This document shows positions 44,079 to 53,203 of a stretch of 64,000 nucleotides of DNA, piece after piece. The position numbers were made by a program, and so were the translations under genes. Each line of letters starts with the position of its first letter. Position 1 is the first letter of the stretch. Location: positions 124,001-188,000 of the forward strand of contig NZ_CAMLHC010000006.1 of NCBI RefSeq assembly GCF_946479755.1, read 5' to 3'. This DNA comes from an uncultured Chitinophaga sp. Lineage in GTDB: Bacteria > Bacteroidota > Bacteroidia > Chitinophagales > Chitinophagaceae. Under the pieces are notes generated by a model. That model worked only from the letters and a program-made list of their open reading frames with translations. It did not search any database and had not been told where the DNA came from.

Positions 44079-45437
44079 CTACAGTGGAAGTTCAACCCTG
44101 ATCTCGGTTCCAACGTTTACCTGGCTTTCTACGATGATATCTCCTTTATGCATCCGGAGAATATTCATGGCCAGTGGCAGCCCGATGCCATACCCTTTAA
44201 AAAGGCCGGTATTGGAGGCGCGGAAGAAGGGAGAGAAGATATACGGCAGGTCGGCGGGCGGGATACCGATACCCTGGTCTTTTATATTGATCAGTATTTT
44301 CAGGTCGGTGGCAGCCAGGGCAATGGAAACGGGCTGGTTGTTGGAGTATTTGATGGCGTTCATCACAATGTTGCTCAGCGCCAGTTCCAGCAGTTGTTCG
44401 TTGCCGTTGACTGACAGCTTTTCTTCTTCTTCGGGGAAAAGGCTGTAGTCTATCTCTACTTTATTGCCAGGGTGTATTTTATCTACCGTGCTTTTGATGG
44501 TGAACAGCAGTTCATCCATGCGCACCTGCCCCCAGTCCTGCTTTTTGCCGTCGAAGCCTGTCTGTGCCAGGTGCAGGAGGCTCTTGGTAATATGTTCCAG
44601 CCGGCCGGCTTCGCTAAGGATGCTGCGCAGGGCGGCGGTATAATTTTCAGGAGTCCTGTCTTTATTGAGTGCCAGTTCCGCTTCGCCGATGATGGCTGTG
44701 AGCGGGGTGCTCAGCTCATGAGAGGCGTTGCTGACAAAGTTGTTCTGTGTCTCGAAAGCGGTTTCCAGCCGGTCCAGCATATTGTTGAACGTGGTGGCCA
44801 GCTCGTTGATTTCATCCTCACTTTCTTTGGCATGTAGCCGCAGGTGGAGGTTACGGGAGCTAATGCTTTTCACCTGGTGCATGATGTGCCGGATGGGCCG
44901 GAAGATATAGCGGGAGAAGAAAGCGCCCACGGCTATCAGCATGGCGGAAGACACCACAAAACAGATGAGGAGGATTTTGCGCAGCCACGCCAGGTAATCA
45001 GCGCTGTACTGGTTGATGGCAGAAACGATCACAATATACAGTCCCTGTTTGCTTTTGTACAGCACACCCTCATAGAAGCGGTTGCCCTGGCGGTAGGTGG
45101 CCTTACTGTTGGCCAGTACCTGCTGGTAAAAGCTGGCAGGCAGCTTCAGGGAGCTGTCCTGCTGTATGTGACCGTTGCCGGTCACCTGCAAAAGATATTC
45201 TTTTTCGGCGGGCAGTTTCTCCAGGTGTTCGTCACGGATCTCGTTGTAAATCACGGAGTCGGCCTCGTAATAGGGGAGAGAGGCCCGGGCGGTGAGATAG
45301 GCGCGTATTTCGAGCCGCTTATAAAAATCTTCAAAGGAATGCTGATTGGCAAAATAATACACAAGTACGCTCATCACCATGATCGTGGAGATGGTGATGC
45401 CGGCAAAGATGAGCAGTATTTTAATGCGTATTTTCAT
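44079..45437 (-). CDS. Sensor histidine kinase (EnvZ/OmpR type)
   Basis: A 452-residue membrane kinase. It has a first membrane helix at 7-27, a periplasmic sensor region of about 120 residues, a second helix near 150-172 and a HAMP segment. The phosphoacceptor motif is NASHELSTPLTAIIGEAEL, then the N box NIVMNAIKYS, G1 DQGIGIPPADLPYIF and G2 GYGIGLPLA. It overlaps the response regulator gene by 17 bases and forms a two-component system with it. The periplasmic stimulus is unknown. Confidence 0.92.
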   Translation of the reverse strand: MKIRIKILLIFAGITISTIMVMSVLVYYFANQHSFEDFYKRLEIRAYLTARASLPYYEADSVIYNEIRDEHLEKLPAEKEYLLQVTGNGHIQQDSSLKLPASFYQQVLANSKATYRQGNRFYEGVLYKSKQGLYIVIVSAINQYSADYLAWLRKILLICFVVSSAMLIAVGAFFSRYIFRPIRHIMHQVKSISSRNLHLRLHAKESEDEINELATTFNNMLDRLETAFETQNNFVSNASHELSTPLTAIIGEAELALNKDRTPENYTAALRSILSEAGRLEHITKSLLHLAQTGFDGKKQDWGQVRMDELLFTIKSTVDKIHPGNKVEIDYSLFPEEEEKLSVNGNEQLLELALSNIVMNAIKYSNNQPVSIALAATDLKILINIKDQGIGIPPADLPYIFSPFFRASNTGLFKGYGIGLPLAMNILRMHKGDIIVESQVNVGTEIRVELPL

Positions 45438-46137
45438 CCGCCGTTTGCTCTTTTAACATGTAACCCAGACCTGTTACGGTTTGTATCAGTTCAGGGAGAT
45501 TGTTCCTGTTGATTTTTTTACGGAGATAGTTAATATAGACGTCCACCACTTTGGTGTTCATGTTAAAGTCGATACCCCACACCTGTTCCAGGAGTTCCAT
45601 GCGGGACAATACCTTCCTGGGGTTTTTCATCAAATATTCCAGCAGGCGGTATTCCGTGGCGGTGAGCTGGATGGTTTTCCCCTGTCTGCTGGCCGCCTTG
45701 GTGTCGGTGTTCAGTTCCAGGTCACCCAGCTGCAACAGTCCCTGTTCCGGCGCGATAACGGGAGCGGCTATATTATTTTTACGCCGCATCAGGCTGCGGA
45801 TACGGGCTTCCAGTTCCGCCAGCTTAAAGGGTTTCACCAGGTAGTCGTCTGCGCCGCTGTCCAGTCCCATTACAATATTCTCGGTGGTGCCCAGCGCGGT
45901 AAGCATGAGAATGGGCGTGACTACCTGCGCGGCGCGCAGGGCGCGGCACACTTCTATCCCGTTCATATTGGGAAGCATCACGTCCAGTATGATCAGTAAA
46001 AACGAAGGGTTGTCCAGCGCCATACGCAGGCCGCTGGCGCCATCAGGCGCAACGCTCACTTCATAGCCGGCTTCCGCCAAACCGCGCGTGATCACGGATA
46101 CTACCGCCGGTTCGTCTTCTACTAATAATAATTTCAT
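45421..46137 (-). CDS. OmpR-family response regulator
   Basis: A 238-residue regulator. The receiver domain starts MKLLLVEDEPAVVSV, has the phosphorylated Asp in LIILDVMLPNMNG, the Thr in PILMLTALGT and Lys in DDYLVKPFKLAEL. The winged-helix DNA-binding domain (LTATEYRLLEYLMKNPRKVLSRMELLEQVWG) follows. ATG at 46137 is the family start; the upstream frame to 46230 has no similarity. It is the partner of the adjacent histidine kinase. The neighbouring permease is separated by a terminator, so it is not in the same transcript. Confidence 0.93.
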   Translation of the reverse strand: MKLLLVEDEPAVVSVITRGLAEAGYEVSVAPDGASGLRMALDNPSFLLIILDVMLPNMNGIEVCRALRAAQVVTPILMLTALGTTENIVMGLDSGADDYLVKPFKLAELEARIRSLMRRKNNIAAPVIAPEQGLLQLGDLELNTDTKAASRQGKTIQLTATEYRLLEYLMKNPRKVLSRMELLEQVWGIDFNMNTKVVDVYINYLRKKINRNNLPELIQTVTGLGYMLKEQTADENTH

Positions 46138-46206
46138 ACACGACAAATATAGGACATGTAGGCTAAAGCGTATCTCCGGGAAAATATTTTGTGGTGGAGT
46201 TTTAAC

Positions 46207-46251
46207 AAAAAAATAGCGGGCAGCCAACATCCGTTGACCGCCCGCTATTTT
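46207..46251 (-). terminator. Terminator of the FtsX-like permease gene
   Basis: Stem AAATAGCGGGC/GCCCGCTATTT (46211-46221, 46240-46250), with T-runs on the minus strand, just after the permease stop codon. Confidence 0.85.
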
Positions 46252-46266
46252 ATGGTCTATATCGTT

Positions 46267-48660
46267 TTATTCCGACCGCAATGCATTCACAGGGTTGTCC
46301 AGCGCTGCGCGCAGTGTCTGGAAGCTGATCGTCGCCATGGCCACCAGCAGGGTAAGCAGACCCGCCATGCTGAAGACGGTCCACGAAATGGGTGCGCGGT
46401 AAGCGAAACTGTTCAGCCACTGGCTCATCGCCCACCACGTCAGCGGGGTGGCCACGGCCAGTGCAATCAATATCAGGTATACGAAGTCCCGGCTGAGCAA
46501 TGTCACTATATGTCCCGCAGAAGCGCCCAGTGTTTTACGGATGCCAATTTCTTTTCTCCGTTTGGTAATACTGAAGGCGGTCAGTCCGAGAATTCCCAGG
46601 CAGGTAATAAACAGTGTAAACGCAGAAAATAGCTTTACCACCTTACCGAATTGTTCATCCCCCTGGTATTGCTGTTGGTACATGGCATCGAGGAAATGGT
46701 AGTCGAACGGGTAACCGGGATGTTGCTGTTCCCATAGCTGTTTAATGGCCGCCAATGTGCCGGGCATATCGGCGGTATGTACTTTCAGTGCGTAAAAGTT
46801 ACCGGTCTCCTCGTACCAGTGGAACATCGGAAGCAATGCGCCTTTCATAGACTGCTGGTGATAGTTCTCTGTTACACCCACAATCGTGGAGTAAGGAATG
46901 GTATCGCTGAAGCTGGGCGTTATCCTGCCGCCGACGGCTGCTTCAGGACTGCTGAAACCCAACAGCCTGGCCGCTTCCCGGTTGATGATCACGGCGTTGC
47001 CATTGCTGCTGCCCGGATCGAAGTTGCGGCCGGCGGCCATTTTAATCTGCATGGTGGGTATAAAACCAGCGTCGATACTGTAGATGTAATAGTTGTAGCC
47101 TGCACCCGTCTCCGAGCCATACTGACTGATACCGGAACTGCTGCTCACCATAGAGAGATCGATACCAGGTACTGAACCGCAGGCAGACACCTGCTTCACC
47201 TGCGGCAGCAGTAACACGCTGTTACGAAAAGCGGTCAGGTCCTTTTTCCGGGCGTCGTCGTCATCACTGTTAGGGGCGGTGACAATCAGTACCTGGTCGG
47301 TGCTCAGGCCAAGGTCCTGCGTGCGGAGCCAGTTCAGCTGCCGGTATACGATGAAAGACGCGGAGAGTACGACCAGTGCGGCGGTAAACTGTGCTGCTAC
47401 CAATGTTTTTCTGAGCAGCACGCCCTTGGCACCACCGGTAAATGTCCTTTTGGTCACACTCACTGGCTGTACGCCGGACAATACCAACGCCGGATAAATG
47501 CCTGAAAGGAGGCAGTTGAGTACGAAGAGCGCGGCCACCGTGGCCCAGAGCACCGGAGAGGTAAAGAAGCCGGGATCTTCCAGCCGGTTCATCAGGTTAA
47601 AGTAAGCAGGTAGCGCCAGCTTAACAAGCACCAGGGCTGTCGCCATCGCCAGCAGGTTGATCAGCAGCGTTTCTACCATAAATTGACTGATCAACATACC
47701 TCGGGAGGAGCCCAACGCCTTGCGCATACCGGTTTCCCTGACTCTTTCGGCGGCGCGGGCGGTGGTGAGGTTCACATAGTTGACAGCCCCCACCAGCAGT
47801 ATAAGTACCGCGGTGACCATGAGAAAGCGCACTGTCCTGATATCTCCGTTGATCTCCGGCTCGAAGGCTTTATGGGAGTACAGGTGGATATCTTTAATGG
47901 CTTGTGCGGTGAAGACATTTTCTTTTATATGTTCTTTGGACAGTTTTTTCAGTTTTTCGTTGAGCGCAGGGAGACTGCTATGCGGCGCCAGTTGAACATA
48001 AGTAAACGTGTTGTTGCCGTTCCAGTTATCCAGCACACGGTCGAAGGCAGGTAGTGTGGCATAGGAAATCAGTGCGTTGATTTTGAGATGGGTGTTGGGT
48101 GGCAGGTCTTCTATCACACCGGAAACGGTGAACACCTTGTTGCGTGTCTCGAAAAGTTGACCTTTGGCGGGGGCCTGCCCAAACAGTTTTTTGGCAACAG
48201 TGGCGGTGATGACTGCCTGGAAAGGGGCATTCAGCGCAGTGGCGGGGTCGCCCTCTATGAAACGATAGTTGAATACGGTAAAGACAGACGGGTCTGCGGC
48301 ATATAACCGGTCCATCCGGAAAATCCGGTTACCTTGTTTGATTTCCCGGAATTCTTCCATGGACTGCATCCGTACAAAATCCTTTACTTCGGGTATCTCT
48401 TTTTTCATGAGTGGGCCCAGCGGATAGTGGGTTTCGCAGTCGGTAACCACAAACTCTGCTCCCTTGTAGCGGTCCAGCGTTACCCGGTATATGTTGTCTG
48501 CTTTTTTATAGAAATCTTCATAACTATTTTCAAACCGCACGTATTGGATGATCAGCAGGAATGCGGCGGTGGCCAATGCAAGGCCCATGACGTTGATCAA
48601 CGTGTACAGGCGGTGTTTGTTCAGATTCCGCCAGGCAATTTTCAGGTAGTTGCGTAACAT
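46267..48660 (-). CDS. MacB/FtsX-like ABC transporter permease
   Basis: A 797-residue inner-membrane protein with two tandem MacB-type periplasmic and FtsX modules, each with a membrane helix before and three after (eight in total). Typical sequences are MLRNYLKIAWRNLNKHRLYTLINVMGLAL at the start, VRFLMVTAVLILLVGAVNYVNLTTARAAERVRETGMRKALGSSR, and ITKRRKEIGIRKTLGASAGHIV. These Bacteroidota permeases often stand alone without an ATPase gene, as here. Function of this branch is unknown; macrolide or peptide export and stress-envelope roles have been suggested for relatives. Confidence 0.88.
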   Translation of the reverse strand: MLRNYLKIAWRNLNKHRLYTLINVMGLALATAAFLLIIQYVRFENSYEDFYKKADNIYRVTLDRYKGAEFVVTDCETHYPLGPLMKKEIPEVKDFVRMQSMEEFREIKQGNRIFRMDRLYAADPSVFTVFNYRFIEGDPATALNAPFQAVITATVAKKLFGQAPAKGQLFETRNKVFTVSGVIEDLPPNTHLKINALISYATLPAFDRVLDNWNGNNTFTYVQLAPHSSLPALNEKLKKLSKEHIKENVFTAQAIKDIHLYSHKAFEPEINGDIRTVRFLMVTAVLILLVGAVNYVNLTTARAAERVRETGMRKALGSSRGMLISQFMVETLLINLLAMATALVLVKLALPAYFNLMNRLEDPGFFTSPVLWATVAALFVLNCLLSGIYPALVLSGVQPVSVTKRTFTGGAKGVLLRKTLVAAQFTAALVVLSASFIVYRQLNWLRTQDLGLSTDQVLIVTAPNSDDDDARKKDLTAFRNSVLLLPQVKQVSACGSVPGIDLSMVSSSSGISQYGSETGAGYNYYIYSIDAGFIPTMQIKMAAGRNFDPGSSNGNAVIINREAARLLGFSSPEAAVGGRITPSFSDTIPYSTIVGVTENYHQQSMKGALLPMFHWYEETGNFYALKVHTADMPGTLAAIKQLWEQQHPGYPFDYHFLDAMYQQQYQGDEQFGKVVKLFSAFTLFITCLGILGLTAFSITKRRKEIGIRKTLGASAGHIVTLLSRDFVYLILIALAVATPLTWWAMSQWLNSFAYRAPISWTVFSMAGLLTLLVAMATISFQTLRAALDNPVNALRSE

Positions 48661-48844
48661 GAGAAGATATTGGTTGCTGTGAATGCACAATAACATTGCC
48701 AGCCATGAAAAGCCCGCCGGTATGGACTATGGCTGTATTAGCCTGTTCGCGGGTGGACAGCTGCCTGTCCGTTTTCGGACAATATCCCGTTTCTCTGCGT
48801 TTATTTTTTGGCTATCTTGACGCATAAATCAAACCGCATCCCAT

Positions 48845-49603
48845 ATGCCTGTGTTACGTCCGTTTGTATTGTCCGGGGGAGGCGCCCGGGGCTATGCCCA
48901 TTTAGGGGTACTGAAAGCCTTTGCCGAACGGCAGGTTTTCCCCGAAGCTATCGCCGCCACCAGTGCGGGCTCTATTGCCGCCGCATTTATCTGCGACGGT
49001 TTTCATACGGATGAAGTCCGGGAGATATTCCAGCAGCAAAAGCTGGGATTGTCCATGGAGTGGAAAAACTGGCGCGCCGGTTTTTTATCATTGAAGAAAG
49101 TGGAAGATGCGCTGAAGAAAAACCTGCGGCATACAACTTTTGAATCGTTGCCGCTGCCGTTGTATGTAGCGGCGACTAATTTTGTCAACGGGGAGCAGAC
49201 GATTTTTAACAGCGGGCCATTGATACCGGCTATCCTGGCTGCTTCCACCATCCCGATGTTGTTCCGGCCAGTGGAGATAAACGGGGTGCCTTATGTAGAT
49301 GGCGGGCTGTCGGGTAATTTGCCGGTGGAACCGCTGTTGTCAAAATACGATCATGTGATAGGCGTGCATGTAAATCCGCTGGTTCCTTACAGTCCTGCTG
49401 GCGGTTTCCTGGCGAATATGGAACGTACCTTGCATATGGCTATCCGCGAACCGGTGCTGAAAAGCAAACAACAGTGTGAGTTTTTTATTGAGCCGGATGG
49501 ATTGGGGCAGTTTGGAATGTTTGACTTCAGCAAATTCGATGCGATCTATACTACCGGTCTCGACTATACGCGGAAGTTACTGGAAACAATGATGAAAGAT
49601 TAA
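48845..49603 (+). CDS. Patatin-like phospholipase
   Basis: A 252-residue lipid acyl hydrolase. Glycine-rich oxyanion motif SGGGARGYAHLG (10-21), nucleophile elbow ATSAGSIAAAF (Ser near 41; Ala in place of the usual first Gly) and the catalytic Asp in VDGGLSGNLP near 157. No signal peptide, so it is probably cytosolic or membrane-peripheral. A single gene, ending at a terminator shared with a convergent gene. Confidence 0.9.
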   Translation: MPVLRPFVLSGGGARGYAHLGVLKAFAERQVFPEAIAATSAGSIAAAFICDGFHTDEVREIFQQQKLGLSMEWKNWRAGFLSLKKVEDALKKNLRHTTFESLPLPLYVAATNFVNGEQTIFNSGPLIPAILAASTIPMLFRPVEINGVPYVDGGLSGNLPVEPLLSKYDHVIGVHVNPLVPYSPAGGFLANMERTLHMAIREPVLKSKQQCEFFIEPDGLGQFGMFDFSKFDAIYTTGLDYTRKLLETMMKD

Positions 49604-49637
49604 AAAACAGGCCGGAGCGCTTACGCCCCGGCCTGGT
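49602..49637. terminator. Terminator between convergent genes
   Basis: Stem CAGGCCGG/CCGGCCTG (49608-49615, 49628-49635) with a T-run on the minus strand after the SRPBCC gene; it can also stop the patatin transcript. Confidence 0.75.
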
Positions 49638-49647
49638 ATATGTGGTA

Positions 49648-50073
49648 TTAGTTATTTTCGGCGTACTTGCGGAAGTTGTCCAGGATAGCCTGCCAGCCTG
49701 CCTGTTGCATTTCCAGCGAGTTGGTGCTTTCAGGGTCAAAGGTTTCGGTGATGTGGGTAGTATCGCCGTAGCTGTTGAAGATGATCTTTACGCGGCGGTT
49801 GTCGCCCAGCTGATAAGCGATCAGTTCATGTTCTTTTACGTCGGTGTATTCGCCGCCGAAATCGAAGCTGAAGCTACCGTCTTTCGCTGCCATGGTGGTG
49901 CTGAATTTACCACCGGTACGCAGGTCATTGGAAGCTTCGGGTGCGTGCCAGTCGTCGGATGCTGCACACCATTTGGTGATGTGTTCGGGAGCGTTCCAGT
50001 ATTGCCATACTTTTTCAATAGGGGCGTTGATAGTGCTTTCTACGGTGATGGTAGTCTGATTTGCGGTTGTCAT
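49648..50073 (-). CDS. SRPBCC/AHSA1-domain protein
   Basis: A 141-residue soluble helix-grip fold protein. It starts TTITVESTINAPIEKVWQYWNAPEHITKWCAASDDWHAPEASNDLRTGGKFSTT-type sequence, with the FGGEYTDV strand and the C-terminal long helix SLEMQQAGWQAILDNFRKYAEN, typical of AHSA1-like proteins that bind a hydrophobic ligand. ATG at 50073 gives the family start. It lies alone; specific function unknown. Confidence 0.87.
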   Translation of the reverse strand: MTTANQTTITVESTINAPIEKVWQYWNAPEHITKWCAASDDWHAPEASNDLRTGGKFSTTMAAKDGSFSFDFGGEYTDVKEHELIAYQLGDNRRVKIIFNSYGDTTHITETFDPESTNSLEMQQAGWQAILDNFRKYAENN

Positions 50074-50257
50074 GATATAGTATTTTAGATTTTTTTTGTT
50101 TGTTGTTGACAATACAAACTTACGGCGACTTATCCGGATGGACGCTGTGTGATAACGGCAAATAGGAGGCATTTTGCGCCAACGCTGTTTTGGGTTTTAT
50201 TTTGATACAACTAAACCTGTTTATACAGGAGACCTGTCACTAAAGTTGTTATCTATT

Positions 50258-51313
50258 CTATCGATGTGCATTGTCCAGGTAAGCAGCCAGTTCTTCCACC
50301 GTTTTCCGTGCTGTTCTGCCCACCCCGATGAGGGTGGCGGAGGCGAAGCCGGTCCACTGGCCGTATCCTACCAGCCACAATCCGGGTATGTCTGTGGCCA
50401 TGGTGCCGCGGGTATTGATCTTGCCGTTGTGCTGCATGATGCCCAGCGGCCGCAGGTGTTCCAGTGCGGGCCGAAAGCCGGTGCAGAAGATAACCGCATT
50501 GACGGCTTCTTTTTGTCCGTTCCCCCACGCAATACCATCTTCATAAAAATAATCGAAGGCAGGCAGGTAATGTTGATAGACGCCCTGGTCCCTGGCTTTT
50601 TTTACGGCAGGCACCATGACGATGTGCCCGAGGGAGGGCCGCTGGAAGTCCTTACCCTGCTGCATCGCCTCATATTGCATGGTGGCGGCGTCAAAAAGGT
50701 ATTTACCGTCTATATGGTCCGGGAGGAAGGATGGGGGCTGCCGGGTGATCCACAGGGTATCAGCGATGGGCGCCAGGTCGGCCAGTATCTGCGCGCCGGA
50801 ATTACCTTCGCCGACGACGGCTACCCGTTGGTGCCGGAAGGCAGCGGGCGACCGGTACCGGGAAGAATGCAGGAGGGCGCCGCGGAAACGTTCCTTCCCC
50901 GGGATATCCGGAAGGTAGGGGTTGACAAAGCTGCCGGTGGCACTGACCACCGCGCGACTGTGGTAGTCGCCGGCAGTGGTCTGCAGGCGATAGCCATCAG
51001 CACTCCTTTCCACAGACAGTACTGTCACCGGTCTTTGTACGGGAAACTGGTAGCGGTCTTCATATGCCTGCAGGTATTGGACCGTTTCATCACGGGTAGG
51101 GTAATATTGTTGCCCGCCGGGCATCAGTACGCCGGGCAGGGAGCTCCATAGCGCCGGGGAGAAGAGGGACAGCGAATGCCAGCCATGCTGCCAGGAGCCT
51201 CCCGGATGCGCTTCCCCGTCGAGCAGGAGATAACGCAGGGAGGTGCGCCGCAGGTAATAAGCTACAGCGAGCGCGCTCTGGCCCCCACCAATGATAATTA
51301 CGTCGTATTCCAT
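50258..51313 (-). CDS. FAD-dependent monooxygenase/oxidoreductase
   Basis: A 351-residue flavoprotein with two dinucleotide-binding motifs: an FAD site EYDVIIIGGGQSALAVAY near residue 1 and an NAD(P)H site VAVVGEGNSGAQI near 165. WQHGWHSLSLFSPALWSSLPG and VIFCTGFRP are typical of the FMO/thioredoxin-reductase-like group that includes ArsO-type enzymes. ATG at 51313 matches the family start; the upstream extension to 51394 is dropped. Substrate unknown and no arsenic genes are nearby. Confidence 0.87.
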   Translation of the reverse strand: MEYDVIIIGGGQSALAVAYYLRRTSLRYLLLDGEAHPGGSWQHGWHSLSLFSPALWSSLPGVLMPGGQQYYPTRDETVQYLQAYEDRYQFPVQRPVTVLSVERSADGYRLQTTAGDYHSRAVVSATGSFVNPYLPDIPGKERFRGALLHSSRYRSPAAFRHQRVAVVGEGNSGAQILADLAPIADTLWITRQPPSFLPDHIDGKYLFDAATMQYEAMQQGKDFQRPSLGHIVMVPAVKKARDQGVYQHYLPAFDYFYEDGIAWGNGQKEAVNAVIFCTGFRPALEHLRPLGIMQHNGKINTRGTMATDIPGLWLVGYGQWTGFASATLIGVGRTARKTVEELAAYLDNAHR

Positions 51314-51487
51314 CCTTAGCAGTTTACAATAATAAAGGTAACCGGTCAAAAGGGTATTTCTTTTTTCAAAAAACAGAATTATATTCGATACCACGACATG
51401 TCAACCAAAAAAAGCAGGTGTTATAACATATAATCGGGAAAAGCCTGTCCTGCTGCGAGAATTAATATCCACGTAATATTGAACGAT

Positions 51488-51495
51488 TACTTTTG
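51488..51495 (+). promoter_or_regulatory. Putative -7 element of the sigma factor gene
   Basis: TACTTTTG matches TAnnTTTG and lies 25 bases before the ATG at 51520; no TTG occurs at the ideal distance upstream, so the call is weak. Confidence 0.35.
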
Positions 51496-51519
51496 TAGAG
51501 ACTGTTATATTCACTAGTT

Positions 51520-52110
51520 ATGACCGTGCATAAACCAATCAATTCCTGTAAAGCCGGCGCCGTGGCCGATTTTGAGCAATCTGTGGGTGTTTACTGGAAC
51601 AAGCTGCTGGCCATTGCTGTGGCCAAAACCAATGCACACGACGCGTTTGATATCGTGCAGGATATATTTCTCTCCCTGTGGGAGAAATGGGAAACTGCTC
51701 CTAAAGATGAAGGTCTTGAGTATTACCTTTTGCATGCCCTTAAGCTCCGTATATTTAAATATTACCGCACAGCGGGCCGTTACCAGGCGCACCTCAAACA
51801 GCTGGAAACACTATTAAACGATTCTTTGGAAACACCTGGCACTTTTGCCCAGGAAGAGCTGTACGGCCTGCAGGAAGCCATTCTCAACGAAGCGCTGGAC
51901 ACCCTGTCGCCCAGCCAGCAGCAGCTGATGACGCTGCGGGTCCGTCACCATTATTCCTACCAGCAGATCGCGGGCATCCTGGACATAGACGCCGCCTCCG
52001 CCCGCGTGCTGTACTGCCGCGCCCTGAAGCAGGTAAAGACACATATCAAGGCCAATCCTTCCCTGTCAGTCAGCCTTGTATCCGCCTGGATGTTGTTTAC
52101 AATTTCTTAA
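51520..52110 (+). CDS. FecI-type extracytoplasmic-function sigma factor
   Basis: A 196-residue sigma factor. Region 2 is seen in NAHDAFDIVQDIFLSLWEKW and region 4 in LDTLSPSQQQLMTLRVRHHYSYQQIAGILDIDAASARVLYCRALKQVK, with a short C-terminal hydrophobic tail. It directs polymerase to the downstream uptake operon after release by the FecR-like anti-sigma factor encoded next. It begins the sigma/anti-sigma/SusC/SusD set. Confidence 0.9.
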   Translation: MTVHKPINSCKAGAVADFEQSVGVYWNKLLAIAVAKTNAHDAFDIVQDIFLSLWEKWETAPKDEGLEYYLLHALKLRIFKYYRTAGRYQAHLKQLETLLNDSLETPGTFAQEELYGLQEAILNEALDTLSPSQQQLMTLRVRHHYSYQQIAGILDIDAASARVLYCRALKQVKTHIKANPSLSVSLVSAWMLFTIS

Positions 52111-52156
52111 CGTTGGCGGAGTTAACATTTCTTTCGCATCGGGTATTCTTCAGTAG

Positions 52157-53173
52157 ATGACACCGCAAAATTATCCCGGGGCACAGGCCCTGTTAGAAAA
52201 ATTTCATGCAGGGAAATGCACCCCTGAAGAACTGGCGGTCCTGGACAAATGGTATAACAGTCTGGGAGCGGGAACGCCTGTCGACCTCGAAGGTCTGGAA
52301 GCAGACCTGCGGCGGCAACAGTTCCTGGCCGGCTTCCGGGCCACATTGCCGGCAGATCATGCATCCGGGCAGCCGTCTCCGGATACCGGATCTGTACAAC
52401 AGCAACGTCTGAGGCTTCAGCGCCGGGGCTGGTGGCGATGGGCCGCAGCAGCCAGCATCGTATTGCTGGCCGGCGCGGGCTGGCTATGGCAACAACAAAA
52501 GAACGGCCAACCCTTTCTGCCTGCATTGACAGGTATGGTGACCGTCACCAACGAAACAGCCGGTATCAGGCAGGTGACACTGCCCGACAGTTCACTGGTA
52601 TGGTTAAACGCACATGCTTCCGTAGCCTGGAAAAAAGATTTTAACCGGCAGGAACGCAGCGTTACCCTCACCGGAGAGGGTTTCTTTGAGGTACATGCCT
52701 CCGCCCAAAATCCTTTTGTGGTACACACCCGCGACATGGCCATCCAGGTACTGGGCACCCGGTTCAATGTGGAAGCCTATGCCAGCGAAAGAAACACCCG
52801 CGTGTCGCTGCTGCAGGGTAAAGTACAGGTCAAAGCACACCCGCGCAATGCCCGCCCGCTGATACTGCAGCCCGGCTATGCCGCCGCCTGCAACGCCAGC
52901 GATACCCTTTTACAGGTCAGCGAAACCGATGCCGCTAAAGTGTCTGCCTGGAAAGACGGGGCTTTCACCGCCGCCGATATCCCGCTGAAAGATGCGGTGG
53001 AAAGGCTCTGCGACCGCTACGGCTATACCGCCAGCTGGAAAAACCAACAAGGGATAGATAAAAATATTACCGTGATGTTCAAAACAGACAGTTTCACAGG
53101 AATGCTGGACAACATTTGTTATATCAGTCGTAAACAGTATAAAATTTCAGGTAGAGAGGTGACCATTTTTTAA
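52157..53173 (+). CDS. FecR-family anti-sigma factor
   Basis: A 338-residue inner-membrane protein. The N-terminal cytoplasmic part (ALLEKFHAGKCTPEELAVLDKWY) binds the sigma factor, one helix spans the membrane near residues 95-114 (WRWAAAASIVLLAGAGWLW), and the periplasmic FecR domain follows (VWLNAHASVAW..., GEGFFEV..., VLGTRFNVEAY). The last 65 residues form a DUF4974-type domain (LKDAVERLCDRYGYTASW). It passes the signal from the SusC STN domain to the sigma factor. Confidence 0.92.
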   Translation: MTPQNYPGAQALLEKFHAGKCTPEELAVLDKWYNSLGAGTPVDLEGLEADLRRQQFLAGFRATLPADHASGQPSPDTGSVQQQRLRLQRRGWWRWAAAASIVLLAGAGWLWQQQKNGQPFLPALTGMVTVTNETAGIRQVTLPDSSLVWLNAHASVAWKKDFNRQERSVTLTGEGFFEVHASAQNPFVVHTRDMAIQVLGTRFNVEAYASERNTRVSLLQGKVQVKAHPRNARPLILQPGYAAACNASDTLLQVSETDAAKVSAWKDGAFTAADIPLKDAVERLCDRYGYTASWKNQQGIDKNITVMFKTDSFTGMLDNICYISRKQYKISGREVTIF

Positions 53174-53203
53174 AAAGCTACTACACTCCGAAAAACAATT
53201 ATT

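Noticed and set aside
48969..48985. ATSAGS instead of GTSAGS in the patatin nucleophile elbow as sign of an inactive enzyme
   Set aside because: The nucleophile Ser, the Gly after it, the oxyanion motif and the catalytic Asp are all present, so a single Ala for Gly change is not enough to call it inactive.
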